The translations under genes and the position numbers were made by a program. DNA of 21,097 nucleotides from Sphaeroforma sirkka (lineage: Eukaryota; Opisthokonta; Ichthyosporea; Ichthyophonida): contig LUCW03000301.1 of the NCBI GenBank assembly GCA_001586965.3, forward strand, positions 1 through 21,097. Direction: 5' to 3'. The notes beneath the pieces were generated by a model, which saw only the letters and a program-made list of their open reading frames with translations, was not told where the DNA came from and ran no database searches. This document shows, piece after piece, positions 10,100 through 19,596 of this stretch (position 1 is its first letter; the number at the start of each line of letters is the position of its first letter).

Positions 10100-12018
10100 C
10101 TTATCACCTTTCGGTTCGGTAGAAGTAGAGCCAGTACCCCTCCAGTAGTAGTGCGAGGTTTCTTAGTACTACGCGCAGTATTAGTCTCTACTGCGTTTCG
10201 CTTAGTGGGCTGGGTGTAGCTCGTGGTACTAAGTACTCTAGTAGAGGAATTGGTATGCTTGTGTACTATCTTCTCAAAGACAGACCAAGGCATAGATCGC
10301 AAATCACCATAGGCGATGATGTCATCATTGACTTTCTTAAAGAGGTTAGCTCCCAGAGTCTCCATCATCTGACAAATTAATAAATATTCGCCAGTATAGG
10401 TACGACCACCCATCCGAGTATTCATATGTGTCATATGAGCTAGAGCACTCGAATAATAGTGGTATCGTTCGCAAAGAACTTGCGAGACTCTAGAAGTTCA
10501 CGGTCACGTGCATCTTCAAAAAAGGTGTTAAGTATATTATCACGCAACTGGTGCCAGGGTAGGGCTTTCCAGTTGGGCTCATGAACCTTCAAGATAGTTC
10601 GCCATTCACTTGGCTCACAGAAATGAATAAAGGCATTCATCATCTGCTTATCCCTAAGGCTGGCAGACTCCTTAAGTTGGTCGAAGGCCTTCAGTGTCTC
10701 CACTGTACTCTCATTAGTAAAGAAATCGACCTCAGCCTGCGCGTTACCTAGCTGCTTTATAAAGCTTGGTTCTAAGTGTTCACGAGGCTCATGCTCAGTG
10801 CTACGGGCTGCTAGTGCCAAGATGGTGTCTATTTCCTTTCTCTTGTTATCGATTAGATAGCGAATGTTATCCGCTTTCCTATCGTCAAGGTCAGAGTCAT
10901 TCAATAGACGGTCCTCAAGGACTTGCATACCAGAGCGTAATAGCCTGAGACGAGTATGTCTGGTTCTCACTTCCTCATCCTCAGGATTAGAGCGGGAACT
11001 CTCTAACGAGGTACTGGTGTAGCGATTGCCAAAATCGTGATTACCAGGGTTAGTTGGCAAATGAGGGTCGATATTACGAGGATGGTAAGCCTCATCGAGT
11101 TCCATACGATCATATCCTCTGACAGGGTTAGGTTTGTCAAGAGGATGGTCGATGGTAGCATCAGAGCTATAGAGATTAAATTTTGAAATTTTATCTCTCT
11201 CGCCAGTGGTAATTGGCTTAGTGGTAAACATACTGGCTGGTAAACCAGTAGGTCTCGGGTTCGAAACCCGGCCCGAATTTTTTTTTCTTCTTCGGTATAG
11301 GAAGAATATCAGCCAAGTGGGACACGATAGAGGGGTCCACAACTGCTGCTGCCGCTAGCTCCTTCAAGAGCGCTTCAGTGCGGTTCAATTGGCGTCGAGA
11401 TTGAGAGGATCCAACCACTCGTTGTCGAGTTATGGCGTCCTCAGCTTCGGCCCCAAGATTTGAGCTGAATGGAATGGCTTCTCCATCGATGGCGAAACCC
11501 AAATTTTCGGACAGGTCCAATACTTCCTTTTCACGCCGGATTTGTGCTGGAGTGTCCTTTAAATGTGGAGTTATAATGCCCCCCGACATTCGTATCCACG
11601 AATTTTCCAGCCTTTCGACGTTTATCCCCAATATTTGACGGCACGTGGTCAGGGGGCAAGCTGGGGTCCTGAGCTTCACTCCTAGGTGATACACGGACGC
11701 TGGCGAGCCTCTCCGCGGTTTTGACGGCACGTGGTCAGGGGGCAAGCTGGGGTCCTGAGCTTCACTCCTAGGTGATACACGGACGCTGGCGAGCCTCTCC
11801 GCGGTAGTAGATACCTCTTCTTCCAAGGCTTTAGGATCCGACGAGTCATCCTCAGAATAATCCTCTGTACCAACCTCAGAATTTGCTTCCCCAACAGTAT
11901 CCTCGGCAGGCTCAACTCCAGACAGGCTAGGTGTTTCCACAGGGACCTCAGGAACCTCGGCAGGCTTAGCAGGCTTAGAGCTAGCGGCTCCCTTGCCTTT
12001 AGAAGTACCCTTAGCCAT
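10100..12018 (-). mobile_element. Element part: gag region
   Basis: Minus-strand coding region next to the 5' LTR. The start is Lys/Ala/Pro/Glu-rich (MAKGTSKGKGAASSKPAK) and probably disordered. A helical middle part around 10440-11050 (including DQLKESASLRDKQMMNAFIH) fits a capsid-like gag domain by position, although no gag signature is certain. A tRNA-like unit is embedded near 11207-11286. A second, shorter copy of the gag start lies at 17256-17820. Fossil and broken. Confidence 0.65.
11207..11286 (+). ncRNA. tRNA-like unit with Pol III A and B boxes inside the gag region
   Basis: TGGCTTAGTGG (11214-11224) fits the A-box consensus TRGYNNARNNG exactly. GGTTCGAAACC (11258-11268) fits the B box exactly, 33 bases further on. 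The B box sits in a T arm with a four- to five-pair stem (CGGG/CCCG). A 6-bp anticodon-like stem (TACTGG/CCAGTA) encloses CTGGTAAA, which contains GGT (a Thr-type anticodon). A run of nine T (11278-11286) follows, like a Pol III terminator. The 5' and 3' acceptor strands do not pair and the anticodon loop is one base long, so a working tRNA is unlikely. It is better read as a degenerate tRNA or the head of a tRNA-derived SINE. Orientation is opposite to the host element. Confidence 0.6.
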
Positions 12019-12087
12019 AGTATTTGCTGGATAGTCAGACAGTCTAGAAGCAGTACACTACTGTAACTACTATTTAACTGAAAAATA

Positions 12088-12684
12088 TGTAAACTTCGAT
12101 GGAAATTACTAGGTTCCAAACTATATTAAACTAAAATACAATTTAGTCAGTTAGGATTTAGCAGTGGTAGCTTGTGTAAGAATGATCGGGACTGCCTCTT
12201 GTTAAGAGCCTAAATATCCTCGATCACACAGGGCGTACCTCTAGCTGCTCTTTATTGAATAATTTTCACTAGAAGTACTAAGTGTTCATGACCACTTGCC
12301 TAATTTGTAAATAGACATAATAACGTAAGTCACGTTAATACATTAGCTGATATAAATAAAGTTCCATCTGAAGAAAAGTTAAAAAAAAAAAAAAGACTTA
12401 TTGGATTTTGGAGATTGGCGGGAGGACCAAAATCTATAAGTAGTAGTTCGGAGATTATAAAATTTAGTTTATAATATCCTACATCTACTAATGTCTCAAA
12501 TAGGTCCAAGTAGATGAGTCATACCAAATACTCAGGCTATTGGAGCCATCAAAGTGAATTTAGAACACTTTGGAAATATTGGAAAAAAAGAGCTTGTACT
12601 AAATTATTTAAAATACAAATAAAACCAATGTATTATCTCAATTGATCTTGATATTTTAGACTGACCGGAGGCCGTATTTCTACA
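12088..12684 (-). repeat. 5' LTR of the Ty3/Gypsy-like element
   Basis: A 597-bp direct repeat of 4950-5544, TGTAAAC...TTCTACA on the plus strand. It is the 5' LTR in element orientation, next to the gag start at 12018. The right edge is fixed by comparison with the other LTR copies, which also end TCTACA. Confidence 0.93.
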
Positions 12685-12688
12685 TGCG
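12685..12688. repeat. Target-site duplication TGCG (right)
   Basis: Matches 4946-4949. After it the interrupted host frame resumes in the same phase. Confidence 0.85.
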
Positions 12689-14531
12689 AAACGTATAGCG
12701 CGAATGGCGTCCACGGGCAACGGGGGAGGAGAGTGTATCATCCGGCCACTGATGCTGCAGCAGCTGAACACACTCAACACTAATGCACTCAACACCAATG
12801 ACAATGCGGACGATGAGAAAACCGCGAAAGAGAAGCTGATTGACTACGACCATCAACTCAGTCGCATCAGCAGAAAAGACACCACAGCGACTGAGTCCAC
12901 CCACAACCCATGGGCAAGCCAAATCAAGTTTGCTAAACACTCCGAGACACAGCACGCGTGTCGAGCAATGACGGACAGGCACTCACGCATCTACGGAAAG
13001 TATTTTTGGGCGAAAGGGGTGCGCAGGGACGCTCCCGCGGAGGTGACACGGCTTATGGACAGTTTCCCAAGCGAAGTGGAGTGCTGGGGGGATGAAGCGA
13101 CAATCAGCCGATACTTCACACGCGAAGATAGGCGCATTAAGCTGCTGTTGGAGAATCCTCCCATCGCCTTCACCCCCACTCACCGCGGGAAAAACGGAGG
13201 TGCGCAAGGGCTGCATCTTGACAGAGACATCGACGCCACGACGCGATTACAGGTGTTGGTGGTGCAGCAACGGGAGAACTCGGCATTTGGCAACTTTTGG
13301 CAGTACCTACCCTCGGGTTGGATGGTGCTGGTTATGCCAGCAAAGCTTGATTTGAAGGGACTGCCAGCCCAACATCCCTTGCTGCAAGCAGGTGCACACA
13401 CACCAAACGCTAGTACAGGGGGCGTGGGGTGTGCGCGGCTGTTTATTCAGTTGTTCGCCTACGCCATCGGAGCACGTCGCGTGTGGATGATTGACGACAA
13501 CGTTACGGTGATTAGAAAGAACACGCTGGACGAGAAGGACGGCCGTTGGTCGTGGGGCACGGAATCAAACTCCGTGAGGCTTAGCTCCTACATGGAAGTG
13601 GCGGAAAGAGTGTTTAGAGAAGGCGATGCGGTGGATAAGTCTGAGGTGGGGCCGGAGTGCACTCACAAGTACATCTCTGACGGTGATGTACAGCTTGGCG
13701 TGCCTGAGACCGTACGTGAACTGTGTGGCGCGTCGGAAGAATATGGACTTATTGGCATGATGCGTAGTGGGTGGCAGATGACCCCCAAGCACTTGTTCTC
13801 CATTCGCCCGACTGCGTACAAGGTCGTGTTGCTGAATGTGCAGGTCACAGTCGAGCGCATGTTGCTGTATCCGCCCAAGGGCATATGGGAGGACGTGGAC
13901 TTCAACATGCTACTTCTAGACAATAATTTGCACGTGTGCAAGTTCATGCAGTACTCCAGCTGGTGGCGCTCTCTGCAGCCCACTCCCGGCTACACCAAAC
14001 AACAGCCACCGCCTCCCGAGCAGCTGGTGTCCATTGACATACACAGCGAAACTGTGCGCGACCTTTTCAGTACCACATTTCTGCACTACATGTTCCGGAC
14101 CGAAGTTCGGACCCCTTGCCTGGACAGTTGGCGGATCATCAGAAACTACTTCCAGGATAGCTGTGCCATCTATCCCGCGGGTGCAGACGACAAAGAGCTT
14201 GTGAAAGGGCTCGGTGGCGATGGATTCTGCTTCTGCCGCGACGACGTAGACGTGCGAGCAACACTGATTCTGCCACTCGATGCAATGGACTGGCAGCAGA
14301 CTCTGACCACTGTGTCTGGGGATGGCAATCGTAGCGACGATCACTTCTGGGTGGTTCTCTACGCAATCAATCACGCATTCCTAGATCCCAATTTAAAACT
14401 CGAGGAGATGTTCGTAAGCTATGGGTTTGGGGTGGTCTCTGCTCTGCAAGACAGAGTAGGCAGTGAGGATGGTGCTTTGAACAATTTTGTGCTATTGAAG
14501 CTGCGAACGCTGGTAACTTCAGCCTCTGATG
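12689..14531 (+). pseudogene. GREB1-like gene: TAGT glycosyltransferase domain
   Basis: An open frame of more than 600 codons matching the TET/JBP-associated glycosyltransferase (TAGT) fold that forms the C-terminal part of GREB1. Visible blocks: LQVLVVQQRENSAFGNFWQ and WMVLVMP; GGVGCARLFIQLFAYAIGAR followed by VWMIDDNV (acidic DD nucleotide-sugar/metal site, about 13482-13505); YGLIGMMR; FSIRPTAYKVVLLNV; and WEDVDFNMLLL followed by CKFMQYSSWW. Family knowledge: TAGTs are predicted to glycosylate hydroxymethylated bases, and human GREB1 has been reported to O-GlcNAc-modify oestrogen receptor alpha. The ATG at 12704 is probably internal, because the frame is open back through the LTR insertion into the helicase half. 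The N-terminal part has an Asn/Thr-rich stretch, and there is a C-terminal extension of roughly 190 residues. The domain itself shows no breaks. Confidence 0.82.
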
Positions 14532-14870
14532 GTATGAAATATATGTCTTTGTCAGCAAATTGACTGATTATTCCTTGATATATTGCTCGTTGTAACTTTG
14601 ATGTCCGCCTATACGTTTGAATGCGTTCAGTAGATGCTCCAACATGTTTTGTTTTGGAGACTTCGTAGTGACACCATGCCTACACAGTCGTCCCCAACAA
14701 AGGTATATCACTGTTTCTAATACGATGGCCTACTGTCTTAATACGTGCCTGTATCGTTCGACACGTGGTGACAAAATGTACACTCAGCCTAAGCACTAAG
14801 CACGCAGTCCGTGGCTGATACTTATGTAATATGCATTTAAACGTGTACTTGTGCTCATATATCACTCCAG
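14532..14870 (+). other. Candidate intron joining TAGT to the basic tail (339 bp)
   Basis: Donor GATG|GTATGA at 14532 and acceptor ATATCACTCCAG ending at 14870. The upstream frame leaves one base of a codon (phase 1), and the downstream frame starting GT-ATA-GAT needs exactly one, giving G-I-D-T-E-V. The phase match has a one-in-three chance of being accidental. Without splicing the TAGT frame stops at 14561-14563. No gene is seen inside. Confidence 0.55.
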
Positions 14871-15925
14871 GTATAGATACAGAAGTAGCGAGTTCCTCCA
14901 AAGATATGACGATCTCCGATGTAGACAAAGATCTGACGTCATCCGACCTGCACAATATAGAGAATCAGCCAGGGAGTCATAAGCACTCTGAAGGGGCACA
15001 CACCGCACCTTCTACGCGTAACAAGACAAGGGCTACCGACAACGAGATATGGCAAACTGACATGCCACCCCGCCGTAGAACCACATCAAGTGCGGGTTCC
15101 AAAGAGTCAAGGTTCAGAGTTCAGAGAGAAATCATCCGAGCATCATCTGTTACAGGACATGAGGCCGCGGAGCTATTCCGCACCCATGTCAACCCACCAG
15201 GTAGAAAAAAATCCCCCATGTGCATGGAGTTGGCGCCAGCTTTCATGCCTGTGACGAGAGAGGAAAGTGCCCGAATACTTGCAACGCGCACAAATAATGC
15301 GAATAAGCAGTCTGGGATAACACAGAAAGAGCCAGTTATAACCACTGAAAGATCAACCGCCCAGCAAACGGAAAAGGCGACTAGGCAGTCTGCTCCGAGA
15401 CCTTCACATACGGGCAGAACAGCACTAAGCAGAAGCAGAAGTATTATCAACCGCAAGGACAGAAAAGATAATCCGAAGCGCTCAAAACCACTAGACACGG
15501 ACGTAGACAGCATTGATTCTGTAAAAATGCCCCGTATTTTGGACAGAAAGTCTACCGAAATGGCTGATGAGCAGCAATATAAAAGGGGTAGATCGAGGTC
15601 AATGTCTTCAAAGGTCAATGCATCCCCTACAGTGCAACAAGGAGAAACGAGAACACAATCAGCAGCGGAGACAGGCTTGCTGAGTAAAAATCTCATTTTG
15701 CGACCGAGGACAACGTCTTCAAAGGCCAATGGCTCGCCTGCAGGACAACAAGGAGAAAAGAGAAAACATCCGGCAACGGATGTCCGGTTGCTAAATAAAA
15801 GGCTTGTTTTGCGACCAAAACTTGTTTTACGACCGAGGACAACGTCTTCAAAGGCCAATGGCTCGCCTGCAGGACAACAAGGAGACAAGAGAAAACATCC
15901 GGCAACGGATGTCCGGTTGCTAAAT
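14871..15925 (+). pseudogene. Basic, disordered, repeat-bearing tail of the GREB1-like gene (truncated)
   Basis: A single open frame of about 350 codons, rich in Ser, Thr, Arg, Lys and Gln, with no recognised domain. It begins with an acidic Ser/Thr patch (SSSKDMTISDVDKD). Arg/Ser-rich basic patches follow (RSRSIINRKDRKDNPKRSK), then three 32-residue repeats that each end in ATDVRLLN or a variant. Composition suggests a nuclear, nucleic-acid-binding or scaffold region. The phase-matched candidate intron makes it a likely C-terminal exon of the TAGT gene. A separate gene with its start at 14831 is the alternative. At the end of the third repeat the sequence stops resembling the earlier repeats and a different, hairpin-rich sequence begins, so the natural C-terminus is missing. 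Confidence 0.55.
15590..15925 (+). repeat. Three 96-bp in-frame tandem units in the tail exon
   Basis: Units at 15590-15685, 15701-15796 and 15830-15925, each 96 bp (32 codons), separated by short spacers coding for RP-type linkers. Units 2 and 3 differ at a single base as I read them; unit 1 is clearly older. The shared core encodes TTSSKANGSPAGQQG. Length in multiples of three keeps the frame open, so the repeats expanded as protein sequence. Confidence 0.9.
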
Positions 15926-15984
15926 GTGGTCAGAATACAAGTACTTATATTTATTTGATTATTTTAGGTTTATTACAAGTTTCA

Positions 15985-16280
15985 CAGTTTATCAGAATAA
16001 TCTGATAAACTGGGTTTTAGGGTTTTGCTGGTTTTACAGCACATGACTAATGACTCATTTAAGAGTCAGTCATTTTAGGATTACTGTTTATAATTACTAA
16101 TAAATGAACAACGTCCCCCCTCCCTGAGGAGGAGAACGTTGAGATACAGTTATCTCGCGTATACTTACTACATTTTTAACTTACCATAGAAGTTGTTAGT
16201 TTATTAGTAATTACAGAGAAAGTTACAGAATATGAATTAGTCAGTAGCTGGCACATATTTTTTTGTTATAAGTATAACAA
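15985..16280. repeat. Cluster of hairpins and inverted repeats
   Basis: Within 296 bp I count six inverted repeats. A perfect 11-bp stem CAGTTTATCAG with 6-base loop lies at 15985-16012. TGACTC/GAGTCA, extended by ATGAC/GTCAT, lies at 16043-16073. CAACGT/ACGTTG, enclosing CCTCC/GGAGG, lies at 16109-16141. GAGATA/TATCTC lies at 16141-16156. A 14-bp pair TAATTACTAATAAA lies at 16091-16104 and 16200-16213, enclosing the previous two. TTGTTATA/TATAACAA with a 2-base loop lies at 16263-16280. It follows closely on the abrupt end of the coding tail. It may be part of an unclassified mobile element or an LTR-like terminus. Confidence 0.8.
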
Positions 16281-17255
16281 TTGAAAGACAATGCGAACAG
16301 AGAATGTCGCATCAAATTGAACGATTTAGATTATCCGAACGATTTAGATTGAATTGAACGATTTAGATTGGATTAACGACGTGTGGACGACGAGGATGAA
16401 GAAAGAATCTACTAATACGAGTGAACCCGAAGAGCGAACATTACAATCAAGCAGAACATTAACCAGGGTCAACAAGGAAAGTCTCACGACGATCAAATGA
16501 CGAAATCAGACAATCAGTCAGAATCCACAGATAAGTAGTCATGTGTGAATACAGGTAGGAAGGTTGTTTTCAGTGTGAGACAAGTACAAATCGTATTGCA
16601 AGCTAATGAGCTTAAATTGTATTTAAGAAGTTGTTAGAAGAAAGTTCTTTAGGATCCACAGTAGGGTAATTGAGATGGGAGATGTACATGGTTAGTACCG
16701 ACTCGGTTAGTACGATAACGCAAAGAATCAGCGGCATACTAGATTATTTTACAAAAGTTTTCAGAATGGGATATTAGGAAGCATACAGAGACACAAGTAA
16801 GCACCTGTGAGTTATTAGGAGCATATAAGGGTGGGGGCGCACATAACACGAACGATGCAAGTAAATACAAGGTTAAATTGTGAAAATGATATGCGAACAC
16901 ACTCAAATCACTAGAACTTCCAGATAAATCAGGTCAACGGAGAGGATCAACAGTATGCACAAAAGGTGTGGTTGACGGCAGCTTAGTTTAGGAGTGCAAT
17001 AACGAGCAATCGTTCTTAGATCAAGAAGCATATTCCAACAACCGCAACAGCACATGACAAGGACATCACGGGTAAGAAGAGTAAAAGAGGAGCGATGAGG
17101 GAAGTTCCCAACAGGGTCCTGCGAATAGGCCGTCATTAGGCCGGAGTAAGAGCTGGCGAGGAGTAGAACAAGAAGTGGCTCCGACTAATGAGGCACTCAA
17201 CCATATGTTATTGTGGGATGAAGAGTAAGACAGCTGGTAGTGTTAGAGTATATAG
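16281..17255. other. Unclassified intergenic or element-internal sequence
   Basis: No convincing gene. It holds three direct copies of GAACGATTTAGATT (16319, 16337, 16356), then a short open frame 16396-16500 (34 codons, MKKESTNTSEPEERTL...), Ser/Thr/Glu-rich, which might be the start of a degraded gag-like protein but could be chance. The minus-strand open frame at 16903-17136 looks random. Together with the hairpin cluster this may be one element of unknown type starting at about 15925. Confidence 0.35.
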
Positions 17256-18315
17256 ACTATGCTTCAGTGCAATTCAATTGGCGTCGAGATTGAGAGGATC
17301 TAACCACTCGTTGTCGAGTTATGGCGTCCTCAACTTCGGCCCCAAGATTTGAGCTGGATGGAATGGCTTCTCCATCGATGGCGAAAACGAAATTTTTGGA
17401 CAGGTCTAATACTTCCTTTCCACTCCGGATTTGTGCTGGAGTGTCCTTTAGATGTGGAGTTATAATGTCCCCGACATTCGTATCCACGAATTTTCCAGAC
17501 TTTCGACGTTTATCCCCAATATTTGACGGCACGTGGTCAGGGGGCAAGCTGGGGTCCTGAGCTTCACTCCTAGGTGATACACGGACGCTGGCGAGCCTTT
17601 CCACGGTAGTAGATAGCCCTTCTTCCAAGGCTTTAGGATCCGACGAGTCATCCTCAGAATTATCCTCTGTACCAACCTCAGAATTGGCTTCCCCAACAGT
17701 TTCCTCGGCAGGCTCAACTCCAGACAGGCTAGGTGTTTCCACAGGGACCTCAGGAACCTCGGCAGGCGGCAGGCTTAGAGCTAGCGGCTCTCTTGCCTTT
17801 AAAAGTACCCTTAGCCATAGTATTTGCTGGATAGTAAATCGATGTTAGACAGTCTAAAAGCAGTACACTACTGTAACTACTAAATAACTGAAAAATATGT
17901 AAACTTCGAAGTACTAAGTGTTTATGACCACATGCCTAATTTGTAGACAGACATAATAACGTAAGTCACATTAATACATAAGCTGATATAAATAAAGTTC
18001 CATCTGAAGAAAAGTTAAAAACGAAAAAACTTATTGGATTTTGGAGATTGGCGGGAGGACCAAAATCTATAAGTAGTAGTTCGGAGATTATAAAATTAGT
18101 TTATAATATTCCACATCTACTAATGTCTCAAATAGGTTCAAGTAGATGAGTCATACCAAATACTCAGGCTATTGGAGCCATCAAAGTGAATTTGGAACAC
18201 TTTGGAAACATTGGAAAAAGAGCTTGTATTAAATTATTTAAAATACAAATAAAAACCAATGTATTATCTCAATTGATCTTGATATTTTAGACTGACCGGA
18301 GGCCGTATTTCTACA
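17256..18315 (-). mobile_element. Truncated second copy of the Ty3/Gypsy-like element (gag start plus 5' LTR)
   Basis: 17256-17820 closely resembles the gag start of the main element (11370-12018). 17821-17897 resembles the leader, and 17898-18315 is a shortened LTR that begins TGTAAACTTCGA and ends TTCTACA. It is broken, with only the 5' portion present and several breaks. It is more diverged from the main element than the two intact LTRs are from each other, so it is an older insertion. Confidence 0.85.
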
Positions 18316-19208
18316 ATATATTATGTCAGCCATTCCGCAGGTTGCATCTCACGATACAAGAACATCGACACCTAGGATTAAAGTAACCCTTGTGGCTGCT
18401 CGTGTAGCGGTGGCTGTGGTTTTAGCAATTTCCGAGGTTTACAGATAGGACACAATCAGTCTCTACGTCACAAGACAGAAGCACTTAGTGCATGTAGCTA
18501 CCTGTGGGCGATGATCACGCGCATCATGTGATGACAAGTTGCTATATTATTGCTCTACCATTGTCGGGAATAGCTTCCGAGATTGCCTTAAAGCCTTTCT
18601 CGAATACACCTATGCTCGAAGATCGATTGGTAACCACCACCTATACTCAGGCTACGACAACAAGAAGTCCTGTCACGGTCACCACAACCTCTGAACTGAC
18701 TCCTGTCGCGGCAGGTAAGTTTCGTATTGCCTGGCGACATACTACGGTCACGGTCAGTCGCTTCAAGTAAAGCCGCTGATACCAGTCTCGTTGCATAAGC
18801 CGACGTATGTGGGCCCATACATGTCAACTGTTGGCACTAGGCCCTCCTTCATAATATAAAAGTGTACTGTAGATACAAATGATCTCATAGCGATGCAGGC
18901 TCATACAGTTTAGTCTATAGCTTTAGCACACCTTTGTTTCAGACTTGAGATAAGCGGTCTCGATAACTTGACTGTTGTAGTTGTTTATAGGTACATTTCC
19001 TTACGGTGATGATCCAAATATCTCTCCTTCTCAGTGCCACCTCCAACTCCACCTCCCAGTGGTTGTCTATTCAACCACGGGAGTTGAAGTGATGAGAAGC
19101 AAGTCGTGCGGCACTACATGAATGTTGAGAAGACCTTTCCATAAACCACTGGCAGTATCGCCATAGAAAACCAGCAGTGTCACTGATGCAAGTAAATGTA
19201 CGTGTCAG
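18316..19208. other. Non-coding stretch, no gene recognised
   Basis: Opposed open frames around 18504-18827 encode Thr/Ser/Arg-rich text with no recognisable motif and overlap each other, so neither is called. The only structure seen is an inverted repeat at 19044-19086: GTGGTTG and CAACCAC around a 6-base loop, flanked by CAACTCC and GGAGTTG with an asymmetric bulge. Confidence 0.4.
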
Positions 19209-19381
19209 TGTAAACTTCGATGGAAATTACTAGGTTTCAAACTATATTAAACTAAAATACAATTTAGTCAGTTAGGATTTAGCAGTGGTAGCTTGTGTAA
19301 GAATGATTGGGACTGCCTCTTGTTGAGAGCCTAAATATCCTCGATCACACAGGGCGTACCTCTAGCTGTTCTTTATTGAAT
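19209..19381 (-). mobile_element. LTR fragment of the same family
   Basis: About 173 bp, nearly identical to the first part (plus-strand order) of the 4950-5544 LTR, from TGTAAACTTCGATGG through TTCTTTATTGAATA. It then changes to unrelated sequence. Fossil fragment. Confidence 0.85.
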
Positions 19382-19596
19382 AGTCAGCTGTTGTGTCGTG
19401 AGATGTAAGCATCATCGAATTTAGGCTACCTGGTCCTGGACAACTTTCAAAAGGACCCCAACCGGATGGCGTTCTGGAAAGTCAAAATTCTCGAGCAACT
19501 ATTGATCGGTCAGTTTTAGAGATGTTTCATGTTGCTTCATCAGGCGTACAATGGTGGATGTACACTTCAGTGGGTAATACAACTTTCGACAATGTT

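Larger units (their letters stand above)
4950..12684 (-). mobile_element. Ty3/Gypsy (chromovirus-like) LTR retrotransposon, broken, recently inserted
   Basis: A full-length-looking element of 7,735 bp. It has 595- and 597-bp LTRs, both TG...CA ended, and a 4-bp target duplication. On the minus strand the order is gag, zinc-knuckle-like region, protease, RT, RNase H, methyltransferase-like domain, integrase, then GPF motif and chromodomain-like end. Integrase after RNase H defines the Ty3/Gypsy order. The LTRs differ at roughly eight positions, counting indels, as I read them, so insertion was recent. The coding part is broken, with about half a dozen interruptions; some could be the frameshifting such elements are known to use. 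It lies antisense inside the GREB1-like gene. No clear TGG-type primer binding site follows the 5' LTR. Confidence 0.93.

Noticed and set aside
11207-11286. Functional tRNA-Thr gene
   Set aside because: Acceptor strands do not pair and the anticodon loop is one base too long, so only a tRNA-like call is supported.
12704-12706. ATG as the start of an independent glycosyltransferase gene
   Set aside because: The frame is open upstream to the LTR edge and phases exactly with the helicase half across the target duplication, so the ATG is probably internal.
566-15925. Giant-virus or other viral integration as the source of the helicase/TAGT gene
   Set aside because: Intron signals and GREB1-like architecture point to a host gene, and no capsid or other viral hallmark lies beside it.
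15590-15925. CRISPR array
   Set aside because: Three long in-frame coding repeats with short spacers in a eukaryotic gene do not form a CRISPR pattern.
16903-17136. Minus-strand frame with a Cys/Leu-rich product
   Set aside because: Short, with random-looking composition and no start context or similarity I can recognise.
18504-18770. Thr-rich plus-strand frame
   Set aside because: Low complexity, overlapped by an equally long antisense frame and without a domain.
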